DNA of 64,000 bases from Anaerolineaceae bacterium. Lineage in GTDB: Bacteria; Chloroflexota; Anaerolineae; Anaerolineales; Anaerolineaceae. A program made the position numbers and the translations under genes. Where the stretch lies: NCBI GenBank assembly GCA_030653365.1, contig JAURZL010000019.1, positions 186,001-250,000 on the forward strand, given 5' to 3'. Below the pieces are notes generated by a model. It was not told the origin of the DNA, did no database searches, and saw only the letters and a list, made by a program, of their open reading frames with translations. Below are positions 17,970-26,016 of this stretch, piece after piece; position 1 is the stretch's first letter, and every line of letters begins with the position of its first letter.

Positions 17970-18829
17970 ATTACCTCTTTTTTGGAGGGCTTATCCATAA
18001 ATCGATGTGCATAATACATTTGCAAACCATAGGTTAGCCGTTTTTCATTCAATTCGTATTGTTTGGAAGGGATATTGATTAACTTTTTCATCAGATCGGG
18101 AACCAATTTTCCAACTGCATCCAGGCTGGACTTTTGGACAGCGAGATCCTGAATTTTCTCGTTTACATCAATGAGAAAATCAATCTGTTTGTGAATATCT
18201 TCAAGGGTTACCAAACCATCTCTGCCACTGACGAAAAAATACTCTTGATATTTTTTTGAAAAGAGAGTTTTTAGATGTTCAATCCACAAAGGTAGATTGG
18301 CATCACCGAGGAAAGGAGATTGTTTACTGACGACAGCATCACCTAAAAAGAGCACCTTCTCTTCTGGCAAATCAACCCAAATCGAGCCATCCGCAATTCC
18401 GGGACGATGTCCCAATTCCACTGTTTTTTCATCCCAATGCAGGTAAATATGATCACTGAAAGTGATATGCGGGGTGCCCCAACGAATGCTGCCAAGCCCA
18501 TTATAATTTTCCCATTCAGCTCCGGCATCTACTGTTTGAGCTTTGATGGAAGCCGGGCGGTTCTGAAAGACATTGGCGGCATCTATGTGACTGAGAATGG
18601 TACATTCCATCGCTTTTGCGCCCATTGAACGATCTATATGGGCATCCATTTGCACCAGAATACGGGCCACTCCACCACCCAGATTGAGCAGGGAAGCACG
18701 CCAGGAACGCGTATCATCCTGTCGAAATGGGGAATCCACCAGGATTAAACCGTGGTCACGGCTGATAGCACCCAGAGTAACCCCTGGATAAAGGGTTTCA
18801 ATAAAGATTCGATTTACAATTTCCTGCAT
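17966..18829 (-). CDS. MBL-fold protein with an altered metal site
   Basis: A 287-residue metallo-beta-lactamase-fold protein. The fold is seen from 'GAISRDHGLILVDSPF' (18–36), 'GHRPGIADGSIWV' (about 139–151) and 'VLFLGDAVV'. The usual HxHxDH metal motif is changed to D62-A-H64-I-D66-R67, so the first and last His are lost. The usual late His is replaced in 'VSGRDG'. It may bind one metal through D62, H64 and D66, or it may no longer be an enzyme. It starts 3 bp after the histidine kinase stop and overlaps the asparaginase start by 4 bp, so the three genes form one operon. The C-terminal 90 residues are helical. Confidence 0.8.
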   Translation of the reverse strand: MQEIVNRIFIETLYPGVTLGAISRDHGLILVDSPFRQDDTRSWRASLLNLGGGVARILVQMDAHIDRSMGAKAMECTILSHIDAANVFQNRPASIKAQTVDAGAEWENYNGLGSIRWGTPHITFSDHIYLHWDEKTVELGHRPGIADGSIWVDLPEEKVLFLGDAVVSKQSPFLGDANLPLWIEHLKTLFSKKYQEYFFVSGRDGLVTLEDIHKQIDFLIDVNEKIQDLAVQKSSLDAVGKLVPDLMKKLINIPSKQYELNEKRLTYGLQMYYAHRFMDKPSKKEVI

Positions 18830-18832
18830 GTA

Positions 18833-20416
18833 TTACCTCAACGTTTCAGGTTGTTTTTCTTCTTTTTTCAATGGCAAAAGGATATTAAATTGGCTTCCTT
18901 TTCCAATCGTACTTTCTACCCAGATTTTACCATCATGTGCATTGACTGCCAGCTTACAAAAAGCAAGACCCAACCCAATCCCTTTTGGAAATGTTTTTGC
19001 ATCCAGACGAGTAAATTTGGTGAATATTCGATCCTGGGCTTCGTCGGGGATCCCAGGGCCACTATCTTTTATGGATATAAGTACCTGTTCACCGTCAGGT
19101 CTGGCTGATAGGATAATTTTTCCATCCAGAGGAGAGAATTTTATCGCATTTTCCAATAAATTGATAACCACCCTTTTAATCATTCCTTCATCTGCGAATA
19201 ATTCAGGTAAATTCGGTTCGATATCCAATTCGATGGTTTGCCGCTTGCTATTATAAGTAGGTGACAATATCTCATTCGATTCATTTAGAATTGAATTCAT
19301 GTTCACAAATTTTGGGTTGGTGATCGGTTGTCCAGCTTCCAACCTTTTTATATCCAATAAAGAATTTATGAGACGCTGCATACGGTCCGTCGAACGAATT
19401 GCAATTTGAAATACAGGCGTTATGGATGTATCTTTTGGCAGAAGGGTATCCAGGATGTCCAGGCTCGAAATGATATTTGCCAAAGGGGAACGTAAATCAT
19501 GATAAATCATTGACATTAAATCTTCCCGTAAAGCATCCAGCGCTTTTCGCTCAGAAATATCACGAAGGGTCCACTGAATTAAAGGTGATTCATTGATAAT
19601 TACCTTGCGTACGTGAATTTCCACCGGGACAACCTTCGAATCGAGGCTGTGAAATTCTGATTCGTAATTGGCAGTATCCCCATCAAGTAACTTAGAAAAA
19701 TTATCACCTGCTTCCTCCCAGTTGACCTGATGAAAATCCTGCATGGAAAGTTTTAATGAATCATCATAACTGGCACCGATCCACTGCCGGGCCTGGCGGT
19801 TTGCTACAATAATTTTTCCGTCCCAATCGGTGATGATGATTGGATCAATGCTGTCATCGAATAACTCTTGATAACGCTGGTTGCTCTCATCCAGGGAATC
19901 ATAAAGAATCGCATTGTGGATCGTGATCCCAGCCAGATCAGCAATGGTTTGCAACAGGTCAAATTGATTTTGATTAAAGAAATCTGGTTTGGGGTGAACA
20001 ATGGTTAGAACGCCTACCAGTTGATCCCGCGCCTTCAAGGCAATACAAATAGCAGATTTTGCTCCGGTTTTATTGGCTGCGTCATCTGGCCGCCTTAACC
20101 AACGTTCATCTTTACTGGTATCTACGATCCATACAGGTTCTTGATTTTTGATCACCTGACCAGCAAGTCCGTAACTAAGAATTGTGCGTACCTGGTCTAT
20201 GGTGTATGGGACCAGACGCCCATCTGCAAAGATTGCAGCAACGATTGGTTCGTGGTTATTGTTTACCGCAATCAGACTCCCACGCTCAGCACCAACGTTT
20301 TCCATGGATAATTGAATCACTTTGGAAAGTGCTTCTTTTAGTTCTAATGTGGTAGCCAATTCACGGCTGATTTGTAGAATTAATTCCAACGATGTTTGGG
20401 TGTTATCAAGGCTCAT
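18833..20416 (-). CDS. Cytosolic sensor histidine kinase, GAF–PAS–HisKA–HATPase
   Basis: A 527-residue kinase without membrane helices. Residues about 20–170 form a GAF domain, and about 180–292 a PAS domain followed by the PAC-like 'LIQWTLRDISERKALD'. The phospho-acceptor H306 lies in 'MIYHDLRSPLANI'. The ATP-binding domain has 'NLLENAIKFSP' (N box), 'DSGPGIP' (G1) and 'KGIGLGLAF' (G2). It should sense a cytosolic ligand or redox cue and phosphorylate an unlinked response regulator. No receiver gene lies beside it. It leads the operon containing the MBL-like protein and asparaginase. The ATG has AGGA six bases upstream. Confidence 0.93.
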   Translation of the reverse strand: MSLDNTQTSLELILQISRELATTLELKEALSKVIQLSMENVGAERGSLIAVNNNHEPIVAAIFADGRLVPYTIDQVRTILSYGLAGQVIKNQEPVWIVDTSKDERWLRRPDDAANKTGAKSAICIALKARDQLVGVLTIVHPKPDFFNQNQFDLLQTIADLAGITIHNAILYDSLDESNQRYQELFDDSIDPIIITDWDGKIIVANRQARQWIGASYDDSLKLSMQDFHQVNWEEAGDNFSKLLDGDTANYESEFHSLDSKVVPVEIHVRKVIINESPLIQWTLRDISERKALDALREDLMSMIYHDLRSPLANIISSLDILDTLLPKDTSITPVFQIAIRSTDRMQRLINSLLDIKRLEAGQPITNPKFVNMNSILNESNEILSPTYNSKRQTIELDIEPNLPELFADEGMIKRVVINLLENAIKFSPLDGKIILSARPDGEQVLISIKDSGPGIPDEAQDRIFTKFTRLDAKTFPKGIGLGLAFCKLAVNAHDGKIWVESTIGKGSQFNILLPLKKEEKQPETLR

Positions 20417-20548
20417 AGATCATCCTGTAAAATTAGAGACATTGGGGATTAAAACCAGGTAAAATCACAAATTTGATGATCAATATCATTGAAAAAAAGC
20501 CTGAAAGATTGATCCGATTCTCTGTGAATTAGTATAGCATAAAGATTT

Positions 20549-21364
20549 TTACTCATTTGTTTGGTCAATCATTTGCTTATTGTGTTCCCGAACAGCATCG
20601 CAGCGTGGACAATTCTCTTTTTCACATAGAAGGGCTAAAGGATCGTTCTGAATCAAACCTACCAGATTAGGGATCATTTCGTTAAGAGGTAAAGCATGTA
20701 CTTCGGATAGTCCAACCTGAATAGATTTGGTCTGTCCCATCAAATTGGGCAATGCTTTTTGGAAGCCTGCTGAACAGCCAGGAAAATTTGGACATTCATA
20801 AACAGCTCCAGGGGTGAGTGCCCAACGAATGAATGATTTACGTCCTGCGATTTGTTCTGCCAGATGAATGCTTGTGTTGACCGTATGATCGACACCTAAT
20901 AGTAGAACGAACCCCTCGTGATCCATAAGCCACTGGATGGGTGCCATCGCTTCCTCCAAGGTTTGTTGCTCAATTGCTTCGTTCAGGTTTATTCCAGCAA
21001 ATGAAAGGATGGGATGGGTGGAACGGGTTGCCAGAGGATGGGTACGTATCTTCTCGGATAAGGTGCCCATCAATCGATCGACAGGCATATCCTGGGTATA
21101 GAATTCAGCCATACGGTTCTGATCCCGACAAGTGCCATAGATTATCCCATTATTTTCAGGGCCGGTCTCCGGAGTCAGCATGCTTTTATAGGTGAAAGTA
21201 GGAGCCATCACAGAATGAAAACTGGCAAGAATTGCACCCAATAAAGTGTCCGCGCCTCCCCGTATTTCTCCAAAGGATGATAAGGAAGCGTGAACAATGA
21301 CCGGTCTTTTTTGATCAATGTCGAATTTCTTAAAGCCTGCAGTTAAATCACGATATGAAAGCAT
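20549..21364 (-). CDS. AAC(3)-family acetyltransferase-like protein
   Basis: A 271-residue member of the aminoglycoside N3-acetyltransferase family (YokD/AAC(3) fold). Family blocks are 'VIVHASLSSFGEIRGGADT' near residue 22, 'APTFTY' near 54, 'STHPILSFAG' near 115 and 'LLLGVDHTVNTSIHLAE' near 154. It should use acetyl-CoA to modify an amine. Chromosomal members are often not resistance genes, so no resistance is claimed. The C-terminus carries 'CEKENCPRC' (C-x4-C-x2-C), a possible metal or disulphide site. The start has GGAGGATGA directly upstream of the ATG. Confidence 0.85.
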   Translation of the reverse strand: MLSYRDLTAGFKKFDIDQKRPVIVHASLSSFGEIRGGADTLLGAILASFHSVMAPTFTYKSMLTPETGPENNGIIYGTCRDQNRMAEFYTQDMPVDRLMGTLSEKIRTHPLATRSTHPILSFAGINLNEAIEQQTLEEAMAPIQWLMDHEGFVLLLGVDHTVNTSIHLAEQIAGRKSFIRWALTPGAVYECPNFPGCSAGFQKALPNLMGQTKSIQVGLSEVHALPLNEMIPNLVGLIQNDPLALLCEKENCPRCDAVREHNKQMIDQTNE

Positions 21365-21470
21365 TCATCCTCCCGCCTGGAGAGCAATTTTCAGGCTGCG
21401 CTTATAGGATTAATTATAAATCAAATCAGTATCTTTTCAATTTTTAGTGGTCAGGAAATTAATTGTCAGT

Positions 21471-22172
21471 TCAGGGGCAGACAGGAATTTCAGGTGGGGA
21501 TAAATTGGCATTCAACGTGATATTGAAATAAGGTGAGGGGTCTATTGTGTTTTCAATAATCGTTTCATTTAAGAATTGTCCATTTCCATCGTCTTTCACA
21601 ATTGAGAAATGTAAATGAACTCCTGTGGGGTTACCAGGTGTTCCGGAATAGTTTCCCTGATAGCCAAGCAAAGTACCAGCTTTTACAAACACCTCGCTTG
21701 TGCCAGGTGGAAAATCTTCTGAGACAAATGAATTTCCCTTTTCATCAGCCATATGTGTGTAATACGTCCAGATCTGTCTGCCTGGCTGGAGTGGATCGGA
21801 TGGAATACGGATAATGACTGTTGATTTCCAATCTATCTCGCGCGTCAGGAAACCATCATAGGTAGCATGTATTGGAGTAATGCCGATTTCAGTGCCGCTA
21901 AAGATATCCAGGCCGGAATGATGATGACCTGGTCGGAAGGAATCATCCCAAAGAAATCCGATATATCCATCTGTAGGCATGCTGAAAGGAGCATCCCCAC
22001 AACGTTCACCAACTTTTATTGCCCACTCGGGATTTTTTCCAGGGTTACGGATCCAATCCATCACGCGGGTTAACCGGACCGTCGAATCTGGACGTTTGAT
22101 CAGAAAGAAATAAACAAAAATGGTTGACGCAATGATCAACCCGGAGAAGATTATAAAAAGGACTTTTTTCAA
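21471..22172 (-). CDS. M23-family (LytM) peptidase, membrane-anchored
   Basis: A 233-residue protein with an N-terminal membrane anchor (about residues 4–25) and an M23 peptidase domain. Zinc ligands are seen in 'HHHSGLDIF' (H-x3-D) and in 'GVHLHFSI' (H-x-H); 'YYTHMADEKGN' is the usual intermediate block. It should cut peptidoglycan cross-links or act in wall remodelling outside the membrane. The start is set at TTG 22172, which overlaps the miaB stop as TTGA and places Lys–Lys directly before the anchor. A second TTG at 22211 would add 13 residues. Neither has a clear ribosome site, so translation probably depends on miaB. Confidence 0.82.
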   Translation of the reverse strand: MKKVLFIIFSGLIIASTIFVYFFLIKRPDSTVRLTRVMDWIRNPGKNPEWAIKVGERCGDAPFSMPTDGYIGFLWDDSFRPGHHHSGLDIFSGTEIGITPIHATYDGFLTREIDWKSTVIIRIPSDPLQPGRQIWTYYTHMADEKGNSFVSEDFPPGTSEVFVKAGTLLGYQGNYSGTPGNPTGVHLHFSIVKDDGNGQFLNETIIENTIDPSPYFNITLNANLSPPEIPVCP

Positions 22173-23488
22173 GGAATGAGATGACCCAACATTGACCAGG
22201 GACCTGTCCAATCAATCGTAACATTCAATAATTGACCATGCAGGTCTTGTTCGCTTTCTGCAAAAACCAGTTTATTAGTCTCAGTGCGACCACGCCATCG
22301 GCCTTTCTTACTTTTCTCTTCAAACAAAACTGGCACCGATTGATTTTGATAGGTTGCATGAATTCCGGTAGCAATACCTTCCTGTAATTCCTCGAGCAAA
22401 CGGAATCGGCGCCATTTTTCTTCATCCGGCACATCATCTTCCATTCGACGGGCAGAAACAGTTCCTTCCCGGGGAGAATAGCGCGCGAGATGTGCTACAT
22501 CCAATTTAAGATCTGCCAGTAGATCAACGGTATCCTGAAATTGTTGTTCTGTTTCACCCGGGAATCCAACAATGATGTCGGTCGCGATTGAAACACCTGG
22601 GATTCGATTTTTAATCTTTTCGATCAGGTCGCGATATTGTTGATTGGTATAGCCACGACGCATATTTTCCAAAACCTGATCATTACCAGCCTGAATGGGC
22701 ACTTCAATATGAGGCATCACTTTTGGATATTCAGCCACCACATCCAGTAATTCATCGGTCATATAATTGGGGTGTGATGTCAGAAAACGGATACGTTCCA
22801 GTCCATCAATCGAGTGCAAACGACGAAGAATTCCGGCCAGCGTGGGGTAATCAGGTTGATCGGCACCATATCGATCAACGATTTGGCCTAACAGGGTAAT
22901 TTCCTTAACACCTTGATGTATCAGTGCTTGTGCTTCCCCCAGAATTTCGTGCGGGGGACGGCTTTTTTCGATACCGCGGCGATAAGGGATGATGCAGTAG
23001 GTGCAGGCATGTGAACATCCTAGAACCACAGGTACAAAGCTGGAAATCAGATTGCCCTGATCTGTATCCGGAATAACCAGGTCCCCATCCATGTAAGCAA
23101 AACGTGCCAAAGTCTCGTCCAATTCATGTATTCTGCCTTCTTTTTCGAGCAGATGATGGATGAGAGGAACAGGATCTGACGGTGGCGAGAAAACATCAAC
23201 AAAAGGAAAGCGCGTCTTTAATTTCGGGTTATCCTTCACCCCAACCATACAACCCATCAAATTGATAACCAATTCCGGATTCTTTGTTTTTAGCGGTTTT
23301 AGTGAACTTAGCCTGCCAATGGCTTTGTCTTCGGCACTTTGACGAACGACACAGGTATTGAGGATGATTACATCCGCCTCGGCTGGTTTTTCGGTTGTGT
23401 GATAGCCTAATTTTTCTAATGAGGAAGCCACCCGCATCGAATCGGCGACATTCATCTGACAACCTTCAGTCCAAATATGATATTTCAT
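22169..23488 (-). CDS. miaB: tRNA-2-methylthio-N6-dimethylallyladenosine synthase MiaB
   Basis: A 439-residue radical-SAM methylthiotransferase, the usual length. The N-terminal UPF0004 domain has three cluster cysteines in 'TEGCQMNVADS', 'LNTCVVRQSAEDK' and 'NLMGCMVG'. The radical-SAM CxxxCxxC is 'CSHACTYCIIPYRRG' (about residue 153), and a TRAM domain closes the protein (about 370–437). It should add a methylthio group to i6A37 of tRNAs reading U-starting codons; the sister enzyme MtaB is an alternative, but the first cysteine motif fits MiaB better. The gene has no Shine–Dalgarno site; TATAAT lies exactly 7 nt before the ATG. Confidence 0.92.
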   Translation of the reverse strand: MKYHIWTEGCQMNVADSMRVASSLEKLGYHTTEKPAEADVIILNTCVVRQSAEDKAIGRLSSLKPLKTKNPELVINLMGCMVGVKDNPKLKTRFPFVDVFSPPSDPVPLIHHLLEKEGRIHELDETLARFAYMDGDLVIPDTDQGNLISSFVPVVLGCSHACTYCIIPYRRGIEKSRPPHEILGEAQALIHQGVKEITLLGQIVDRYGADQPDYPTLAGILRRLHSIDGLERIRFLTSHPNYMTDELLDVVAEYPKVMPHIEVPIQAGNDQVLENMRRGYTNQQYRDLIEKIKNRIPGVSIATDIIVGFPGETEQQFQDTVDLLADLKLDVAHLARYSPREGTVSARRMEDDVPDEEKWRRFRLLEELQEGIATGIHATYQNQSVPVLFEEKSKKGRWRGRTETNKLVFAESEQDLHGQLLNVTIDWTGPWSMLGHLIP

Positions 23489-23495
23489 GAGGGCT

Positions 23496-23504
23496 ATTAT
23501 AACA
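23496..23504 (-). promoter_or_regulatory. Extended -10 seven bases before the miaB ATG
   Basis: On the minus strand TGT-TATAAT ends 7 nt before the ATG at 23488. The -10 is a perfect consensus with the extended TGn. Transcription would begin at the start codon, so miaB mRNA is predicted to be leaderless. Confidence 0.6.
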
Positions 23505-23700
23505 AGGATTCAAAAAATAAGTTTACTAAAATTGTCCAATTTAGCTCTCCAAGATTGATTTTTCTGCATTTTGAAAGAGAAAAGAAAAACAAAGTCTATA
23601 ATTAATCCATCAGTCAATTCAATTAAAAATCCATATGCTTGTATTGGAATTACCAATCATTGATTGATATTTACCTATTTGATCCACCATGTTAGGAACT

Positions 23701-24648
23701 ATGAACTCAAAGAAATTATTAAAATTCTTCCTTGTCTTCGATCTGTTGATCCTGATCATTTTGTTTGCTTATTTCTATCTGAATCAGGAGAAATTAAAAA
23801 TTAATCAGTCAGTAAGGGCTTCCGTAGCAGGCGAATTTGTGGAATTGTCAGATGGTTATGTTCATTACGAACAGAAAGGTCCACTGGATGGTGAATTGGT
23901 GGTACTGGTGCATGGATTTTCAGTGCCATATTATGTGTGGGATCCAATAGTCGAGGAGCTGGTTTCACAGGGGTATCAGGTAATTCGATATGATTTATTT
24001 GGACGTGGTTATTCTGACCGACCGAATGTCGAATATGATTTGAATTTCTTTGTCCATCAATTGGATGAATTAACAACCAGTTTGATTCCTGGAAAGAGCT
24101 TTCATTTGATGGGTCTCTCCATGGGTGCTCCCATTGTGGCAACCTATGCTCATCAGAATCCTGAAAAAGTGATCAGTCTGAGTTTGATTGCGCCAGAAGT
24201 GTTACCTGTCGTCGAGAAGGATATTTTCCCCATGAATGTACCATTGCTGGGAGAATTGATTGTGGGAGTTTATCTGGTTCCTTTCCATTTACCACAATCA
24301 CAGATTGACGATTTTTACCAACCAGAGAAAATTTCAGGTTGGGAAGATCAATACAGGGTGCAGATGCAATACAAGGGATTTAAAAATGCGATTTTTTCCA
24401 CCATTCGCAATCTGGTAAAAATAGATCCTTTACCTGAATATGAAAAAGTTCATCAAACAGGCATACCGATTATGTTGATTTGGGGAAGAGAAGATCAAAG
24501 TGTCTCTTATGAAGCTATTGAAAAATTAGTGCAGGTAATTCCAGGAGCTGAAATTTTGTTTGTGGAAGAAGCCGGGCATTTACCTCATTACGAAAAACCT
24601 GCGTTTGTTACGCCGGAAATGATTGAATTCCTAAAGTCCCAACCTTGA
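23701..24648 (+). CDS. Alpha/beta hydrolase with N-terminal membrane anchor
   Basis: A 315-residue alpha/beta hydrolase. Residues about 8–25 form one membrane helix, so the catalytic domain should lie outside the membrane. The oxyanion-side 'VLVHGFSVP' is near residue 81, the nucleophile Ser is in 'GLSMGAP' near 146, the Asp in 'WGREDQSV' near 270 and the His in 'EAGHLPH' near 296, a complete triad. The substrate may be an ester or lipid. The start is set at the second in-frame ATG (23701), which has AGGA just upstream, though with a short spacer. The following exported proteins point to an extracytoplasmic degradative cluster. Confidence 0.87.
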   Translation: MNSKKLLKFFLVFDLLILIILFAYFYLNQEKLKINQSVRASVAGEFVELSDGYVHYEQKGPLDGELVVLVHGFSVPYYVWDPIVEELVSQGYQVIRYDLFGRGYSDRPNVEYDLNFFVHQLDELTTSLIPGKSFHLMGLSMGAPIVATYAHQNPEKVISLSLIAPEVLPVVEKDIFPMNVPLLGELIVGVYLVPFHLPQSQIDDFYQPEKISGWEDQYRVQMQYKGFKNAIFSTIRNLVKIDPLPEYEKVHQTGIPIMLIWGREDQSVSYEAIEKLVQVIPGAEILFVEEAGHLPHYEKPAFVTPEMIEFLKSQP

Positions 24649-24726
24649 AATTTTCTTTTATTATCTTACGATAACCGTCGTTTTTAATCCGGGATTGTAA
24701 ATACTCATCTTTTTTTCATAAAATCC

Positions 24727-24735
24727 TGTTAGAAT
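24727..24735 (+). promoter_or_regulatory. Extended -10 seven bases before the C39 peptidase ATG
   Basis: TGT-TAGAAT (24727–24735) is followed by exactly 7 nt and then the ATG at 24743. No Shine–Dalgarno site is present. A leaderless mRNA is predicted, as for miaB on the other side of the same cluster. Confidence 0.55.
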
Positions 24736-24742
24736 CGAGCCC

Positions 24743-26008
24743 ATGACAAAGTGGACTCCAAGGAAAATCTATGGATTAGCCGTATTAATGATAATTATGG
24801 CAGTCCTTCTAATACTATTACTACCCGGTTTTCAAAGCAGATTCACCTGGCGTTGGGAGGTGTTTCAAACCTATGTGCGCGGAGTTCTTAATCCGGTTGG
24901 ATCGATTCCAACAGCAGTTCAGGCAGCACCATTACAAAACAATACACCTATTGCAGTAAGGCCAACCCCGACAATAACCGCCACCCATCCTGCTGCAACA
25001 AATACCGCGGTAGTGATTGAAACTGCTCTGCCAACACCCACCAGCACACCAATTCCGGAAAGGGTTATTTTGATATCTCCAGCCTACGAAAAGCAGGATA
25101 TCAACAATTGTGGACCTGCGACGCTGGCAATGTATTTGCGTTATTATGGATGGGAAGGTGACCAATTCACGATTTCGGATCTTATCAAACCCATTCCACA
25201 AGATCGCAATGTCAATGTCGAAGAATTGGACCATTATGTGCGAAATTATGCTGGCTGGCTGCATACAATTTATCGGGTGGGTGGAGATATCGAACTATTG
25301 AAAGAATTAATCGCAGCTGGGATTCCAGTGATGATTGAAGAGTCGTTTACTTTTGAAGAAAGTTATTGGCCTAATGATGATAAATGGGCTGGACATTATT
25401 ATCTGTTGAATGGTTATGATGATCAGCGACAGTCTTTCTTTGGACAGGATTCCTTTTACGGTGGCGACCGTTGGGTTGAATATGAAAAACTGCAAATCCA
25501 ATGGCAATCGTTTAATTATGTTTACACAATTGTTTTTTTGCCCGGACAGGAAGAAACTGTGCGTTTAATTCTGGGTGAAAATTGGGATCGGGAGATAAAT
25601 CGTCAAAATGCCCTGGACAAAGCCCGAATGGAAACCGAAGAAGATCCGGGGAATGTTTTTGCATGGTTTAATCTTGGTTCTAATCTGGTTTATTTTGGTG
25701 AGTACCAGGATGCCACCCTGGCTTATGACCGTGCCCGTGAAATTGGATGGCCGCAACGTATGCTGCGGTACCAGTTCAGTCCATTCATGGCATATTTTCA
25801 CTCCTTAAGAACCGAAGATTTAATGACCCTGGTTAATTATGCTTTGGATAGAACCCCCAATTCAGAAGAAGCATTGCTTTGGAAAGGTTGGGGATTGTAT
25901 CGCACCGGGAATAAACAAGAAGCAATGGATTCGTTCCTCGCAGCTTTGGAAGCGCAGCCAGGTTATGAAGATGCGATTTATGCAATTAATTATGTGAATC
26001 AAAATTAG
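24743..26008 (+). CDS. Exported C39-like peptidase with C-terminal TPR repeats
   Basis: A 421-residue protein. One helix at about residues 10–28 anchors or exports it, and a Pro/Thr-rich linker reaches about residue 105. The C39-like domain has the catalytic Cys123 in 'NNCGPATLAM' and His218 in 'GHYYLLNGYD', with an Asp nearby. C-terminal residues about 285–421 form tetratricopeptide-like helices ('AWFNLGSNLVYFGEYQDATLAYDRA', split here by function: helix A then helix B). It should cleave peptides outside the cell, perhaps on a partner held by the TPRs. Stop and next start are 8 bp apart. It is not fused to an ABC exporter, unlike bacteriocin-processing C39 enzymes. Confidence 0.85.
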   Translation: MTKWTPRKIYGLAVLMIIMAVLLILLLPGFQSRFTWRWEVFQTYVRGVLNPVGSIPTAVQAAPLQNNTPIAVRPTPTITATHPAATNTAVVIETALPTPTSTPIPERVILISPAYEKQDINNCGPATLAMYLRYYGWEGDQFTISDLIKPIPQDRNVNVEELDHYVRNYAGWLHTIYRVGGDIELLKELIAAGIPVMIEESFTFEESYWPNDDKWAGHYYLLNGYDDQRQSFFGQDSFYGGDRWVEYEKLQIQWQSFNYVYTIVFLPGQEETVRLILGENWDREINRQNALDKARMETEEDPGNVFAWFNLGSNLVYFGEYQDATLAYDRAREIGWPQRMLRYQFSPFMAYFHSLRTEDLMTLVNYALDRTPNSEEALLWKGWGLYRTGNKQEAMDSFLAALEAQPGYEDAIYAINYVNQN

Positions 26009-26016
26009 GAATTAAC

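Noticed and set aside
17966-18829. Beta-lactamase or other active zinc hydrolase
   Set aside because: Two of the usual histidine ligands are replaced, so catalytic activity cannot be assumed.
20549-21364. Aminoglycoside resistance by the AAC(3)-like gene, and by the KNTase-like gene at 42–42.8 kb
   Set aside because: Both folds are common in chromosomal enzymes of unknown role. No mobile element or resistance context is present.
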